DNA of 25,224 nt, from contig JAQUON010000005.1 in assembly GCA_028717045.1 (NCBI GenBank), positions 1-25,224 of the forward strand. The letters run 5' to 3'. The notes under the pieces are model-generated. The model was not told the origin of the DNA. It did no database searches and saw only the letters and a list, made by a program, of their open reading frames with translations. Both the position numbers and the translations under genes were made by a program. Of the stretch, positions 14,514 through 22,625 are shown in pieces. Origin of the DNA: Candidatus Omnitrophota bacterium. Its GTDB lineage: Bacteria > Omnitrophota > Gorgyraeia > Gygaellales > Profunditerraquicolaceae. Within the stretch, counting starts at the first letter, position 1, and the number at the start of each line of letters is the position of its first letter.

Positions 14514-14989
14514 AGCTTACGCAGTTCGTTGTTTATATGCGCCATTTCTGAAGACGTCAAATCTGTTTTGTAAAACGCTTCGCTCTTCCTGGCGAGGCGC
14601 CTTTTTTGCTTGAGGGTAAGGAATTGCTCAACGCTCACCATTGTAATGCCTAGGGATTGCACAAAAAACCTGATCTCTCTATCATCGGACACCACTACCA
14701 TGTTTTTTGGATTCGCAGCCTTTGCCGCCAATTGTTTTATCCGTTCGTCTGCCGATTCTTCATGCGAATACAGGATCTCGATTCCTTCGTACGGCTTTCT
14801 CTGGTAAGGAGCGCGCGGGTAGCCGTCAAAGACCAAAAGTACGGTATTGCGGCTACTCCCGCAGAGTTTTCCGACTCTGACGGTTTCAGCGAGGAGAAGC
14901 TCGGGCTCCTTATGGCGAACGTGTATGGGCGGGGTAAACGCTGCGTGTCTTACGACATTATACCCGTCTATGATGTACTGTAAGGACAT
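14498..14989 (-). CDS. NYN-domain ribonuclease-like protein, YacP/Rae1 family
   Basis: The 163-residue protein has the YacP/DUF901 form of the PIN-like NYN fold. The acidic positions are Asp8 in YIIDGYN, Asp in LLVFDGYP, ESADERIKQL, and the paired Asp in VVVSDDREIR. The Bacillus relative Rae1 (YacP) cuts mRNA inside ribosomes, so an RNase role is likely; the target is unknown. The start overlaps the flippase-like gene by 32 nt and the end overlaps the MBL gene by 16 nt, so the three are translationally coupled. The start is chosen because MSLQYIIDGYN matches the family N-terminus, despite a distant GGGGG ribosome site. Confidence 0.9.
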   Translation of the reverse strand: MSLQYIIDGYNVVRHAAFTPPIHVRHKEPELLLAETVRVGKLCGSSRNTVLLVFDGYPRAPYQRKPYEGIEILYSHEESADERIKQLAAKAANPKNMVVVSDDREIRFFVQSLGITMVSVEQFLTLKQKRRLARKSEAFYKTDLTSSEMAHINNELRKLWLEE

Positions 14990-15914
14990 AAATGAGGCCC
15001 CCTATCGCTGCATAGACGAGCAGGAAGAAAAAACCGATCAACGACATGGCAAAACTTAAGTCTTTTGACACTGCGGCCTTTGAAAAGAAATAAATGGTAG
15101 AGGCGTCGCGTAAACCCAGGCCTCCGATAGAAATAGGCAAAAGGGTAATTGCGCCGATAATAGGAAGAAATACAAAAAAATACGCAATGTGGATGTGAAT
15201 ACCCAAGGCCTGCGCTATCACATAATTAGTGATAGGGGCTACGATCTGTATGAGCAGGGAAAGCGCTACGTTCTTGACAATGATGCTTTTGTGATGTTTG
15301 AAAAAGTGTATCTCTTTATGAAGATTGGTGAAAAGCTCCCGTATCCTGCCGGCGTTGGGAGAATGGAGCAATTTGTTGATTTTTGAAAAAAAGAAGCTGT
15401 TAAACAATACCAAAAGCACTGCACACAGGATTCCCGTAATAATCGCAACTGCCCAGAAGACCCCGCTATCCTGCACAAACCTCCAGCCAAAGAATAACGC
15501 AAGCAGCGTCACAATGACCAACCCCACATAGCCGCTTAGGCGGTCAAGGAGCACTGTGGCTACGACCTCTGCCGGCCTTTTGGTATGCGCGGCAAGGTCT
15601 ACGCTTCTGACCAAATCCCCCCCGATAGTAGAAGGCAGGAATACGTTAAAAAAAACACTTCCCGCAAATGAAGTAACCACTCTCTTATAAGGAAGATGGA
15701 TTTCGACTGCTTTCAACAGCATCTTCCATCTCCAAAAACACAGAAAATAGTTAATTGAGAAGATCAGAAGGGCAGCCAAAAGAATCAGCTTGTCGGAGCG
15801 CTTAATGACTAAGACAAGGCTGTGCATGTCCACTTGCCGAAATAAAAAAATCAGCAAGGCAACCGTAATGCTGATTCTCAAAAAGAGGGCGGATGCTTTA
15901 CGTATGAAATTCAT
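14958..15914 (-). CDS. Flippase-like integral membrane protein (UPF0104/LPG synthase TM family)
   Basis: From the ATG at 15914 the protein has 318 residues with seven to eight hydrophobic segments. It matches the lysylphosphatidylglycerol synthase transmembrane (UPF0104) family: FWRWKMLLKA, then FFNVFLPSTIGGDLVRS, then LLDRLSGYVGL, and ISIGGLGLRDAS. The family includes the MprF flippase half and AglD-like proteins; many members have no known substrate. No soluble aminoacyl-transferase domain is attached, so it is not a full MprF. The frame stays open upstream to 16040, but that part only shadows purC. The chosen ATG has GAGGG upstream and lies 11 nt after the purC stop. Confidence 0.9.
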   Translation of the reverse strand: MNFIRKASALFLRISITVALLIFLFRQVDMHSLVLVIKRSDKLILLAALLIFSINYFLCFWRWKMLLKAVEIHLPYKRVVTSFAGSVFFNVFLPSTIGGDLVRSVDLAAHTKRPAEVVATVLLDRLSGYVGLVIVTLLALFFGWRFVQDSGVFWAVAIITGILCAVLLVLFNSFFFSKINKLLHSPNAGRIRELFTNLHKEIHFFKHHKSIIVKNVALSLLIQIVAPITNYVIAQALGIHIHIAYFFVFLPIIGAITLLPISIGGLGLRDASTIYFFSKAAVSKDLSFAMSLIGFFFLLVYAAIGGLIYVLTVHHRRV

Positions 15915-15925
15915 AGACCCTCGTA

Positions 15926-16825
15926 TCAGATTGTAGTGAATTCGCGGCCGGTCAGCCGCGTATGCGCCTCCAGGTACTTGGCGGCGGTGCCGGCAATCAC
16001 CGCATCGGGCAGCCGAGGTGCAGGAGGCCTTTTGTCCCAATGCAGGCTTTCAAGGTAATCCCTGACAAACTGCTTATCAAAACTTGGCTGAGGCTTACCC
16101 TCTTCATAGGTTTCGCTGGGCCAGAAACGCGAAGAATCCGGCGTCAATACCTCGTCAATAAGCATCAACTCATTATTGTAAATACCGAACTCAAATTTTG
16201 TATCGGCAATGATTATACCTTTTGAAAGCGCGTAATCGTGGGCCTTTTGATAGATCGCAAGGCTAACCTCCCGGATCTTGGCGGCACGCTCGTTTCCCAG
16301 AGTAGCTTCAACGTATGCGAAATCGACATTTATGTCGTGGCCTGCCTCTTCTTTCGTCGAGGGAGTAAAAATCGGTTGCGCAAGTTTTGATGATTCGCGC
16401 AAGCCTTCGGGCAAACCTACGCCGCATACTGACTGGTTTTTTTGATACTCCTTCCAGCCCGAGCCGGACAGGTATCCTCTGACCACACACTCCACGGGCA
16501 ACGGTTGAGTTTTTGTTACGAGCATAGAACGGAACTCAAGGTCAGGGCGGTATTTTTTTAAACTGGCGGGGTAAGCCTCGACGTCAGCTGCGATAAGATG
16601 GTGGGGAATGATGTCCCTGACAAAATTAAACCAAAAACAGGAAAGCGCAGTCAATACCTTTCCCTTATGCGGAATCCCGCAGGGCAATACTACATCGAAC
16701 GCAGAGATCCTATCTGTGGAGATAATAAGCAACTTATCCTCAATTTCGTACACGTCCCTGACTTTCCCGCGTTTAAACAGTTTTAGGTCTTTAAAGTTCG
16801 TAGTGAGTAAGACGCTGGTATCCAT
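15926..16825 (-). CDS. purC: Phosphoribosylaminoimidazole-succinocarboxamide synthase
   Basis: PurC joins aspartate to CAIR with ATP in step 8 of purine synthesis. The 299-residue protein has all the expected blocks: FKRGKVRDVYEIEDKLLIIS, then TDRISAFDVVLP, then ECVVRGYLSGSGWKEY, then IADTKFEFG, and LIDEVLTPDSSRFW. It is the longer form (about 300 residues) found in yeast and many bacteria. No other pur gene is in the window, so it is a stray single gene in the run. It follows pckG by 10 nt, with AAGGGA as ribosome site, and is followed by the flippase-like gene after 11 nt. Confidence 0.97.
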   Translation of the reverse strand: MDTSVLLTTNFKDLKLFKRGKVRDVYEIEDKLLIISTDRISAFDVVLPCGIPHKGKVLTALSCFWFNFVRDIIPHHLIAADVEAYPASLKKYRPDLEFRSMLVTKTQPLPVECVVRGYLSGSGWKEYQKNQSVCGVGLPEGLRESSKLAQPIFTPSTKEEAGHDINVDFAYVEATLGNERAAKIREVSLAIYQKAHDYALSKGIIIADTKFEFGIYNNELMLIDEVLTPDSSRFWPSETYEEGKPQPSFDKQFVRDYLESLHWDKRPPAPRLPDAVIAGTAAKYLEAHTRLTGREFTTI

Positions 16826-16835
16826 AGTGTTTCCC

Positions 16836-18638
16836 TTAATGCGTATTTGTGTATGCGTGGAAACGCTGTTTCAACAATTCGAATTCCTGCCACAACTCTT
16901 CCGGAAGGTTTTTCTTGAACATATGAAAAAAGAGCCGTATCCCTTTAAACTCTTCAAGCCATGCTTCTTTATGTATCTCGAAAAGTTTTTTCATGGCCCC
17001 TTCCTCAAGCCTGATCCCCGTCATATCCAGGTCACTAAGGTGCGGTATATACCCTATAGGGACCTGCTGCGCGCTCACTTTATTGTTACAGCGGTCAAGG
17101 ACCCATTCTAATACCCTGAGGTTTTCCCCGAACCCCGGCCAGATAAATCTTCCGTGCGCATCTGTCTTGAACCAGTTCACGTGAAAAATTTTGGGAGGGT
17201 TTGACATTTTCTTGCCCATCATAAGCCAATGCCTAAAGTAGTCTGCCATGTTGTACCCGCAGAAAGGAAGCATTGCCATAGGGTCACGCCTGACCTGGCC
17301 AAGCTTTCCTACCTGGGCAGCGGTAAGCTCAGACGCCATTGTTGCACCGACGAAGACCCCGTGCTGCCAGTTAAATGATTCGTAGACCAACGGCGCAAGA
17401 TGACATCGCCGCGTACCAAAGATAATCGCCGAAATCGGGACTCCATGATGCTGCTCCAGGCGAAACGACGCTGAAGGACAATTGCTAATCGGAGTAGTGA
17501 AACGACTGTTAGGATGCGCGCCTTTAATTATTGCACCGTGATCGTCTTTCCTGCCGGGCCTCCAGGAATTGCCCCGCCAGTCTATTCCTTCCTCGGGCAT
17601 AGGGCCATCGGCCCCCTCCCACCAGACAGTACCGTCGGGCTTAAGCAGCACATTGGTATAAATCGTATCTTTTTTGATTGTTTCGGCCATATTCAGGTTC
17701 GATTTTGAGTTGGTCCCCGGCGCAACGCCGAAAAAACCCGTCTCAGGATTGATTGCCCATAACGAACCGTCTGAATCCACCCGCATCCAGGCGATATCAT
17801 CTCCTACGGTCCAAATCCTGTACCCTTTGCGCTTAAGGCCTTCCGGAGGGACAAGCATGGCAAGGTTGGTTTTCCCGCAGGCACTCGGAAACGCACCGGC
17901 AATATATTGAATGCGGCCGTTAGGCTCTTCTATCCCCATAATAAGCATGTGTTCGGCAAGCCAGTGTTCTTTATGCGCGACAAAACTGGCAATCCGCAAA
18001 GAGAGGCATTTTTTCCCAAGAAGGACATTGCCTCCGTAACCGGAATTCACGCTCCAAATCGCATTATCCTGCGGGAAATGTAAAATCAATCTTTTTCTGA
18101 TATCTAATTCCGCCTTGGAATGCAGGCATTTGGTAAACTCACCGTCAACTCCCAGGTGTTTAAGCACCTCTTCGCCTACCCTGGTCATTATCATCATATT
18201 CAAAACCACATAGATGGAATCGGTAAGCTCCACCCCAATCTTACTGAACGCAGAGCCTACCGGTCCCATGGAAAACGGGATTACGTACATAGTCCTGCCT
18301 TGCATCGAATCCTTAAAATACCGCTTTGCGTTACGGTATGCCAAAGCAGGAGACATCCAATTATTCGTCGGACCTGCATCCTTTTTGCGCTTACTGCAAA
18401 TAAAAGTAAGGTGTTCTGTGCGGGCTACATCGTCTTGGGCAGTGCGGTGCAAAAAACAACCCGGCAGCCTCTGTTGATTCAGCTCTATAAGCTCTCCGGT
18501 AGCTATTGCTTCCTGTTGGAGGCGGTGCTTTTGTTCCTCGGACCCGTCGATTAAGACGACGGCATCGGGTGCACAAAGTTTCACCATCTTCCTCATCCAG
18601 GCAGACAACTTTTTATTATGAACATGCAGCTTATTCAT
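16836..18638 (-). CDS. pckG: Phosphoenolpyruvate carboxykinase (GTP)
   Basis: The enzyme interconverts oxaloacetate plus GTP with PEP, CO2 and GDP. The 600-residue cytoplasmic protein shows the GTP-class features: SMGPVGSAFSKIGVELTDS, then VNSGYGGNVLLGKKC, and the kinase loop FPSACGKTNLAM (residues 250-261) with the catalytic cysteine. FFGVAPGTN and WRPGRKDD follow. The ATP-class enzyme is not similar. Length matches the family. It starts 6 nt after trxB and ends 10 nt before purC. Beside pta and ackA it joins acetyl-CoA and PEP metabolism, either for gluconeogenesis or, in fermenters, for CO2 fixation with GTP gain; the direction cannot be read from the sequence. Confidence 0.98.
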   Translation of the reverse strand: MNKLHVHNKKLSAWMRKMVKLCAPDAVVLIDGSEEQKHRLQQEAIATGELIELNQQRLPGCFLHRTAQDDVARTEHLTFICSKRKKDAGPTNNWMSPALAYRNAKRYFKDSMQGRTMYVIPFSMGPVGSAFSKIGVELTDSIYVVLNMMIMTRVGEEVLKHLGVDGEFTKCLHSKAELDIRKRLILHFPQDNAIWSVNSGYGGNVLLGKKCLSLRIASFVAHKEHWLAEHMLIMGIEEPNGRIQYIAGAFPSACGKTNLAMLVPPEGLKRKGYRIWTVGDDIAWMRVDSDGSLWAINPETGFFGVAPGTNSKSNLNMAETIKKDTIYTNVLLKPDGTVWWEGADGPMPEEGIDWRGNSWRPGRKDDHGAIIKGAHPNSRFTTPISNCPSASFRLEQHHGVPISAIIFGTRRCHLAPLVYESFNWQHGVFVGATMASELTAAQVGKLGQVRRDPMAMLPFCGYNMADYFRHWLMMGKKMSNPPKIFHVNWFKTDAHGRFIWPGFGENLRVLEWVLDRCNNKVSAQQVPIGYIPHLSDLDMTGIRLEEGAMKKLFEIHKEAWLEEFKGIRLFFHMFKKNLPEELWQEFELLKQRFHAYTNTH

Positions 18639-18644
18639 CTGTGA

Positions 18645-19571
18645 TTAAAGATAGCGGTGGGCCGAATGCGCGGCTACGGCGCCTTCAGCGCAGGCAGTGA
18701 CAACCTGATAAAGGCTTTTTTTGCGGCAGTCGCCGCAGGCAAAGAGCGCCTCTTGCGAAGTCTTCATCTGGTCATCAGTCATTATAAACCCTTCTTTATC
18801 CATTTCAACCTTATTCTTAAGGAAACCGGTATAAGGAGTAATCCCTACAAATACAAAAACCCCGTTACACGCCAAAAGAGAAAGAGAGCCGTTTTTTAGA
18901 TTTTTAATCTTCGCCGCTTCGACCTTGTGCTCTCCGGTTATTTCTTCAATAACGCTATCCAGCACAAAATCGATCCGCGGGTTTTTCTTTACCTTTTCCT
19001 GGAGTATCAAGGAAGCGCGCAGCTGTTGCCGCCGGTGCACTATGGTAACTTTCTTTGCGTAGTCGGCCAGGTACAGCGCCTCTTCCAGTGCCCTGTCACC
19101 GGCACCCACCACCACCACTTCTTTGTCCTTAAACATGGGCGCATCGCAGGTAGCGCAGTAAGAAACGCCTTTGCCTATCAATCTTACCTCTCCCGGCACC
19201 TCTAAGCGCTTATACCCTGCGCCTGATGCAACAATCACGGACTTTGTTTCATATGGCACGCCTGCAGCCTTAATTGTGAACAAGGGTTGTTGCCCGGCTG
19301 CAGGCACATCGATTTCCGTTACTTCTTCGGTTTTTATATCAACGCCAAGTTCTGTCACCTGTGATTTCATCCTCTCGATGAAATCAACCGTAGAGATGCC
19401 TCCGGGAAAACCGGGAAAGTTTTCAATAGCCGAGGAAAGAATAATCTGCCCTCCTACGGCCAGCTTTTCAAAAACTATGGTGCGCAGGCGGTAGCGGCCG
19501 GCATACAATGCCGCAGTCAAACCGGCAGGGCCGGCGCCGATGATAATCAGTTCATACGCGGAATCGTTCAT
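18645..19571 (-). CDS. trxB: Thioredoxin-disulfide reductase
   Basis: TrxB transfers electrons from NADPH through FAD to thioredoxin. The 308-residue protein has the FAD-binding motif IIGAGPAGLTAALYAGR (residues 10-26), the redox pair Cys139-Ala-Thr-Cys142 (SYCATCDAPMF), a second nucleotide-binding loop VVVGAGDRALEEALYL, and HRRQQLRAS for NADPH. The usual GGGDSA of the second loop reads GAGDRA, a modest change that keeps the glycines' spacing. It ends with the family pattern FACGDCR. It overlaps the DUF6485 stop by 4 nt, and trxA begins the same operon, so the pair is probably co-regulated. ArsC at 2715-3143 would depend on it. Confidence 0.96.
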   Translation of the reverse strand: MNDSAYELIIIGAGPAGLTAALYAGRYRLRTIVFEKLAVGGQIILSSAIENFPGFPGGISTVDFIERMKSQVTELGVDIKTEEVTEIDVPAAGQQPLFTIKAAGVPYETKSVIVASGAGYKRLEVPGEVRLIGKGVSYCATCDAPMFKDKEVVVVGAGDRALEEALYLADYAKKVTIVHRRQQLRASLILQEKVKKNPRIDFVLDSVIEEITGEHKVEAAKIKNLKNGSLSLLACNGVFVFVGITPYTGFLKNKVEMDKEGFIMTDDQMKTSQEALFACGDCRKKSLYQVVTACAEGAVAAHSAHRYL

Positions 19572-19774
19572 GTAGGTATCTTATTTGCCTTGATGAAATT
19601 TTTTATTGACCGGTCGTATGTCTGCTCAAATTCGGCAGAGAAATAACAGGCGGGAAGCTGGTGTTGTGCCCGGTGATAAGCAATGCATTCGCAACAGAGG
19701 CCCTTGCGGGAACACGGCTCATAGCTACAATTGCAATTCGCACGATTTTTCACTTGATTGATGCATTTTTTCAT
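19568..19774 (-). CDS. DUF6485 small cysteine-rich protein
   Basis: The 68-residue protein has eight cysteines (4, 14, 16, 21, 27, 28, 30, 43) and nearby His34 and His38 within NCNCSYEPC and GLCCECIAYH. This pattern fits DUF6485, a family of unknown function. The cysteine spacing suggests binding of one or two metals, probably zinc, or an iron-sulfur cluster. The start at 19774 lies 50 nt inside the end of def in another frame and has no ribosome site, so translation is likely coupled; the conserved N-terminal Cys supports it. Its stop overlaps trxB by 4 nt, which hints at a link with thiol redox. Confidence 0.85.
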   Translation of the reverse strand: MKKCINQVKNRANCNCSYEPCSRKGLCCECIAYHRAQHQLPACYFSAEFEQTYDRSIKNFIKANKIPT

Positions 19775-20273
19775 TTTTCGATGCCTGCTTCATGGCGACC
19801 AGCTTCTTTCTGACCGATATCTTTTTAAACAGGGATGCATAATCAATTATCAGTTTCCCGCGGAGATGGTCGATTTCATGCTGCATGACGCATGCCAATA
19901 GATCTTCTGCGTTGATGGAGACCGGCCTGCCGTCTTCGTCCTGCGCCTGTATAACGACATTCTTGGCACGTTTTACCTTTACGCAAACCCCGGGCACGCT
20001 AAGACAGCCTTCCTCTATAGCCTGCGCCCCCTGTTTACTGACAATAACGGGGTTTATCAACTTATACAGGCCGCTGCCGATATCCGCCACTATCATGGCC
20101 TCGTCAAACCCTACCTGCGGCGCAGCCAAGCCTACCCCTGATTCTGCATACATAAGGCGGGCCATTTGGCTTAAGATAGCCCGGTGATATTTGGTTATTT
20201 TCCTCACCGGCCTTGCCTTCTTCCTCAAGGAAATATCCCCGTATACCCTAATTCTTAATGCGATTTCTTCCAT
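19725..20273 (-). CDS. def: Peptide deformylase
   Basis: Def removes the formyl group from nascent N-terminal methionine. The 182-residue protein has the three motifs GVGLAAPQVG, EGCLSVPG and QHEIDHLRG, with metal ligands Cys90, His132 and His136 and catalytic Glu133. It starts MEEIALRIRVYGDISLRKKA, the usual N-terminus, although the ATG lies inside panD by 26 nt. A basic tail of about 40 residues follows the core and overlaps the DUF6485 start by 50 nt. The usual def-fmt pairing is absent; here it lies between panD and DUF6485. Confidence 0.97.
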   Translation of the reverse strand: MEEIALRIRVYGDISLRKKARPVRKITKYHRAILSQMARLMYAESGVGLAAPQVGFDEAMIVADIGSGLYKLINPVIVSKQGAQAIEEGCLSVPGVCVKVKRAKNVVIQAQDEDGRPVSINAEDLLACVMQHEIDHLRGKLIIDYASLFKKISVRKKLVAMKQASKNEKMHQSSEKSCELQL

Positions 20274-20598
20274 CGACTTTTACTATTTTCGGCTTTATTT
20301 TCCCTGCCTGGCTTTCATCTACCAGCCCGTACGCAACGATAATGATTTCATCTCCGACGCAGGCTCCCCGCGCTGCCGGGCCGTTAAGGAAAATAACGCC
20401 TGACTTACGTCTGCCCTTTATTGCGTACGTCTCAAGCCTTGCGCCGTTGTTAAGGTTAAGAACTTCTACTTTTTCTCCGGGAAGGATGCCTGCCTTCTCC
20501 ATGAGTAATGTGTCTACCGTAATACTCCCTTCATAAAATAAATTTGTCTGTGTAACCGTTGCACGGTGTATTTTTGATTTCAGGACAGTTATCAGCAT
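20248..20598 (-). CDS. panD: Aspartate 1-decarboxylase (pyruvoyl-dependent)
   Basis: PanD makes beta-alanine from aspartate for pantothenate and coenzyme A. The 116-residue proenzyme has the self-cleavage site YEGSITVD between Gly24 and Ser25; the serine becomes the pyruvoyl group of the alpha chain. Lys9 and Tyr22 and the later NGPAARGACVGDEIII block are as expected. The length matches the family, and AAGGAG precedes the ATG. It follows ackA by 18 nt and overlaps def by 26 nt. Other pantothenate genes are not in the window, but coenzyme A links it to pta. Confidence 0.97.
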   Translation of the reverse strand: MLITVLKSKIHRATVTQTNLFYEGSITVDTLLMEKAGILPGEKVEVLNLNNGARLETYAIKGRRKSGVIFLNGPAARGACVGDEIIIVAYGLVDESQAGKIKPKIVKVDGRNRIKN

Positions 20599-20616
20599 GG
20601 CTCTCCTTAAACCTAC

Positions 20617-21675
20617 TTAAGCGGCCTTTACGAGGCGGTAGGCCTGACGGGCGATCATCAACTCTTCATTAGTGGGTATCACCAGTACCCGCGGTTGTTT
20701 CTTAAAAAATGAAAGCAGCCCAAGGCATATTTTTTTGCGGATCATCTTTTGGTTCTCCCCTATGCCGGCAGTAAATACCAAGGCATCGCAGCCTCCCATA
20801 ATCGCGGCATACGCTCCGATGTATTTTTTTATGCGGTATACGAAGATTTCAATGGCAAGCTTTGCGCGTAAGACACCTTGGCGGCTCTTTTTTGCAAGCA
20901 CCCTCATATCGTTACTGGCCCCGGAAATCCCCTTAAGGCCGCTTGCCTTATTCAAAAGCTCATCCATGTCATGGGGGGTGAGTTTCTTTTTTGCCATAAT
21001 ATAGGTTATCAGGGCAGGGTCGATATCTCCGCAGCGCGTCCCCATGACCAGCCCTTCAAGAGGCGTAAATCCCATAGAGGTATCGATTGATTTGCCTTCT
21101 TTGATTGCAGCAATACTGCAACCATTGCCTAAATGGCACGTAATAAGCTTAAGCGCATGCAGGGGTTTCTTGAGAATGCGCGCACACTCACCGGCTACAT
21201 AGTGATGGCTGGTACCGTGAAAACCGTATTTACGTATGCCGAACCTCGTATAGTATGTATACGGCAGGCCGTAGATATAGGCGTAATCCGGCAATGTCTG
21301 ATGAAAAGCGGTATCAAATACCGCTACCTGTGTCGTGCCGGGCAGTAATTTCTTGCAGGCAAGTATGCCGGCTAAATTCGCCGGATTGTGCAAAGGGGCA
21401 AGCAGTGAACACTGCCTGATTTTACGGATCACCGCCGCATCGATTACCACGGTATCCTTGAATTTCTCGGCACCATGTACGACACGGTGACCGACCAGGC
21501 CAACTCCGTCGATCCTGGATAAGATCATCCTGAAGCCGGTATAGTGATCCCTGATTTTTGAGCCGCGTTCTCCTATGCGCTCGATCTTGCCCTGAGAGAT
21601 TACGTTACCCCGGGGCATCAGAAAGAGCTTGTACTTTATCGAAGAGCTGCCGCTGTTGATAACGAGGACTTTCAT
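20617..21675 (-). CDS. ackA: Acetate kinase, short form
   Basis: AckA makes ATP and acetate from acetyl phosphate, or the reverse. The sequence has VINSGSSSIKYKLF, GLVGHRVVHGAEKF, FDTAFHQTLPDYAYIYGLP, GFHGTSHHYV, TCHLGNGCSIAA, MGTRCGDIDPAL and FTAGIGEN, so the known catalytic Arg, His, Asp and nucleotide-binding residues are present. At 352 residues it is about 45 shorter than E. coli AckA. The missing residues are mainly in the first domain before GHRVVHG and near the C-terminus between CLGLL and VIPTNEEL, both outside the active site. It follows pta by 3 nt, giving the classical acetyl-CoA to acetate pathway. Confidence 0.96.
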   Translation of the reverse strand: MKVLVINSGSSSIKYKLFLMPRGNVISQGKIERIGERGSKIRDHYTGFRMILSRIDGVGLVGHRVVHGAEKFKDTVVIDAAVIRKIRQCSLLAPLHNPANLAGILACKKLLPGTTQVAVFDTAFHQTLPDYAYIYGLPYTYYTRFGIRKYGFHGTSHHYVAGECARILKKPLHALKLITCHLGNGCSIAAIKEGKSIDTSMGFTPLEGLVMGTRCGDIDPALITYIMAKKKLTPHDMDELLNKASGLKGISGASNDMRVLAKKSRQGVLRAKLAIEIFVYRIKKYIGAYAAIMGGCDALVFTAGIGENQKMIRKKICLGLLSFFKKQPRVLVIPTNEELMIARQAYRLVKAA

Positions 21676-21678
21676 GGC

Positions 21679-22608
21679 TTACTGAGCCCTGATGGCAGTG
21701 ACGGCAACGCAGTCAACGACGTCTTCCACGCTGCAGCCACGGGATAAATCACTGCAAGGTTTCTTAAGCCCAAGAAAAAGTGGGCCAAGGGCCCGGGCGC
21801 CGGCAAGCCGCTGGGTCAATTTATAACTGATGTTGCCGGAATTCAGGTCCGGAAAAATGAGTACGTTGGCTTTCCCGGCAACCGTGCTCTCGGGATATTT
21901 AATCTGCGCAACTTCCGGTACAAGTGCGGCGTCTACCTGCATTTCCCCGTCCGCAAGCAAATCCGGGGCCATCTGGCGGATAAGGCCGAGCGTCTCGACA
22001 ATATCGTCGAGTTCTTTGGCTCTTGCAGAGCCTTTGGTAGAATAACTTAAGAGGGCGATGCGCGGGATAAAATCAAGGACCTTTGCGGTCATCCTGGCAG
22101 CAGAAATGGCGATACAGGCGAGCTGGCGCTTGTTCGGCTCGGGGATGATGCCGCAATCGGCGAACACAAACGTCCCTTTTTCTCCGTAAGGGCAATGCGG
22201 CACTACCATAATGAAACAACTGGTGGCAATAAGTAGCTTTTCGTCTATTCCCACGCAATGAATGGCTGCGCGGGCCGTATCAGCGGTAGTATGGCTTGCA
22301 CCGGCAACAAACCCATCAACCCTGCCTTCCTTCACCAGCATCGCTGCATAATAGAGCGGGTCCTCAAACAGCTTCTTTGCGGCTTCAAGGTCCACTCCCT
22401 TTTCCTTACGCAGCTGATAATACTCTTGCACATAACGCGCTTGTTCCCCACAGTCTATCTTATCGGGGGAGAGCAAAATAACCTTTGCGATACCTTCCTT
22501 CTCGATAATCTTCGCCGCTTCGGCCACGCGTACGTCGTTGTACTCGGGCAAGACAATGGTCTTTTGATTCGCAGCCGCCTTCCTCCTGAGTTTTGCGATG
22601 GTCTCCAT
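21679..22608 (-). CDS. pta: Phosphate acetyltransferase
   Basis: Pta interconverts acetyl-CoA and acetyl phosphate. The 309-residue protein is the single-domain PTA_PTB form, without the long N-terminal regulatory region of E. coli Pta. Recognisable blocks are TIVLPEYNDVRVAEAA, RVDGFVAGASHTTADTAR, FADCGIIPEPN, ALLSYSTKGSA, GEMQVDAALVPEVA, NVLIFPDLNSGNISYKL and LGPLFLGLKKPCSDLSRG. It lies 17 nt after trxA with an AAGGGAAGG ribosome site and directly before ackA. The pair would provide substrate-level ATP in fermentation or acetate assimilation. Confidence 0.96.
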   Translation of the reverse strand: METIAKLRRKAAANQKTIVLPEYNDVRVAEAAKIIEKEGIAKVILLSPDKIDCGEQARYVQEYYQLRKEKGVDLEAAKKLFEDPLYYAAMLVKEGRVDGFVAGASHTTADTARAAIHCVGIDEKLLIATSCFIMVVPHCPYGEKGTFVFADCGIIPEPNKRQLACIAISAARMTAKVLDFIPRIALLSYSTKGSARAKELDDIVETLGLIRQMAPDLLADGEMQVDAALVPEVAQIKYPESTVAGKANVLIFPDLNSGNISYKLTQRLAGARALGPLFLGLKKPCSDLSRGCSVEDVVDCVAVTAIRAQ

Positions 22609-22625
22609 AGCCTTCCCTTTTACAG

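Noticed and set aside
15915..16040. Longer flippase start with 42 extra residues
   Set aside because: The extra segment shadows the end of purC, is not hydrophobic, and has no ribosome site; the ATG at 15914 has one.
16608..17111. Plus-strand frame of 167 codons across the purC-pckG junction
   Set aside because: It is antisense to two well-recognised genes, with no ribosome site or family resemblance.
18120..18554. Plus-strand frame of 144 codons inside pckG
   Set aside because: Antisense shadow of a strongly conserved enzyme.
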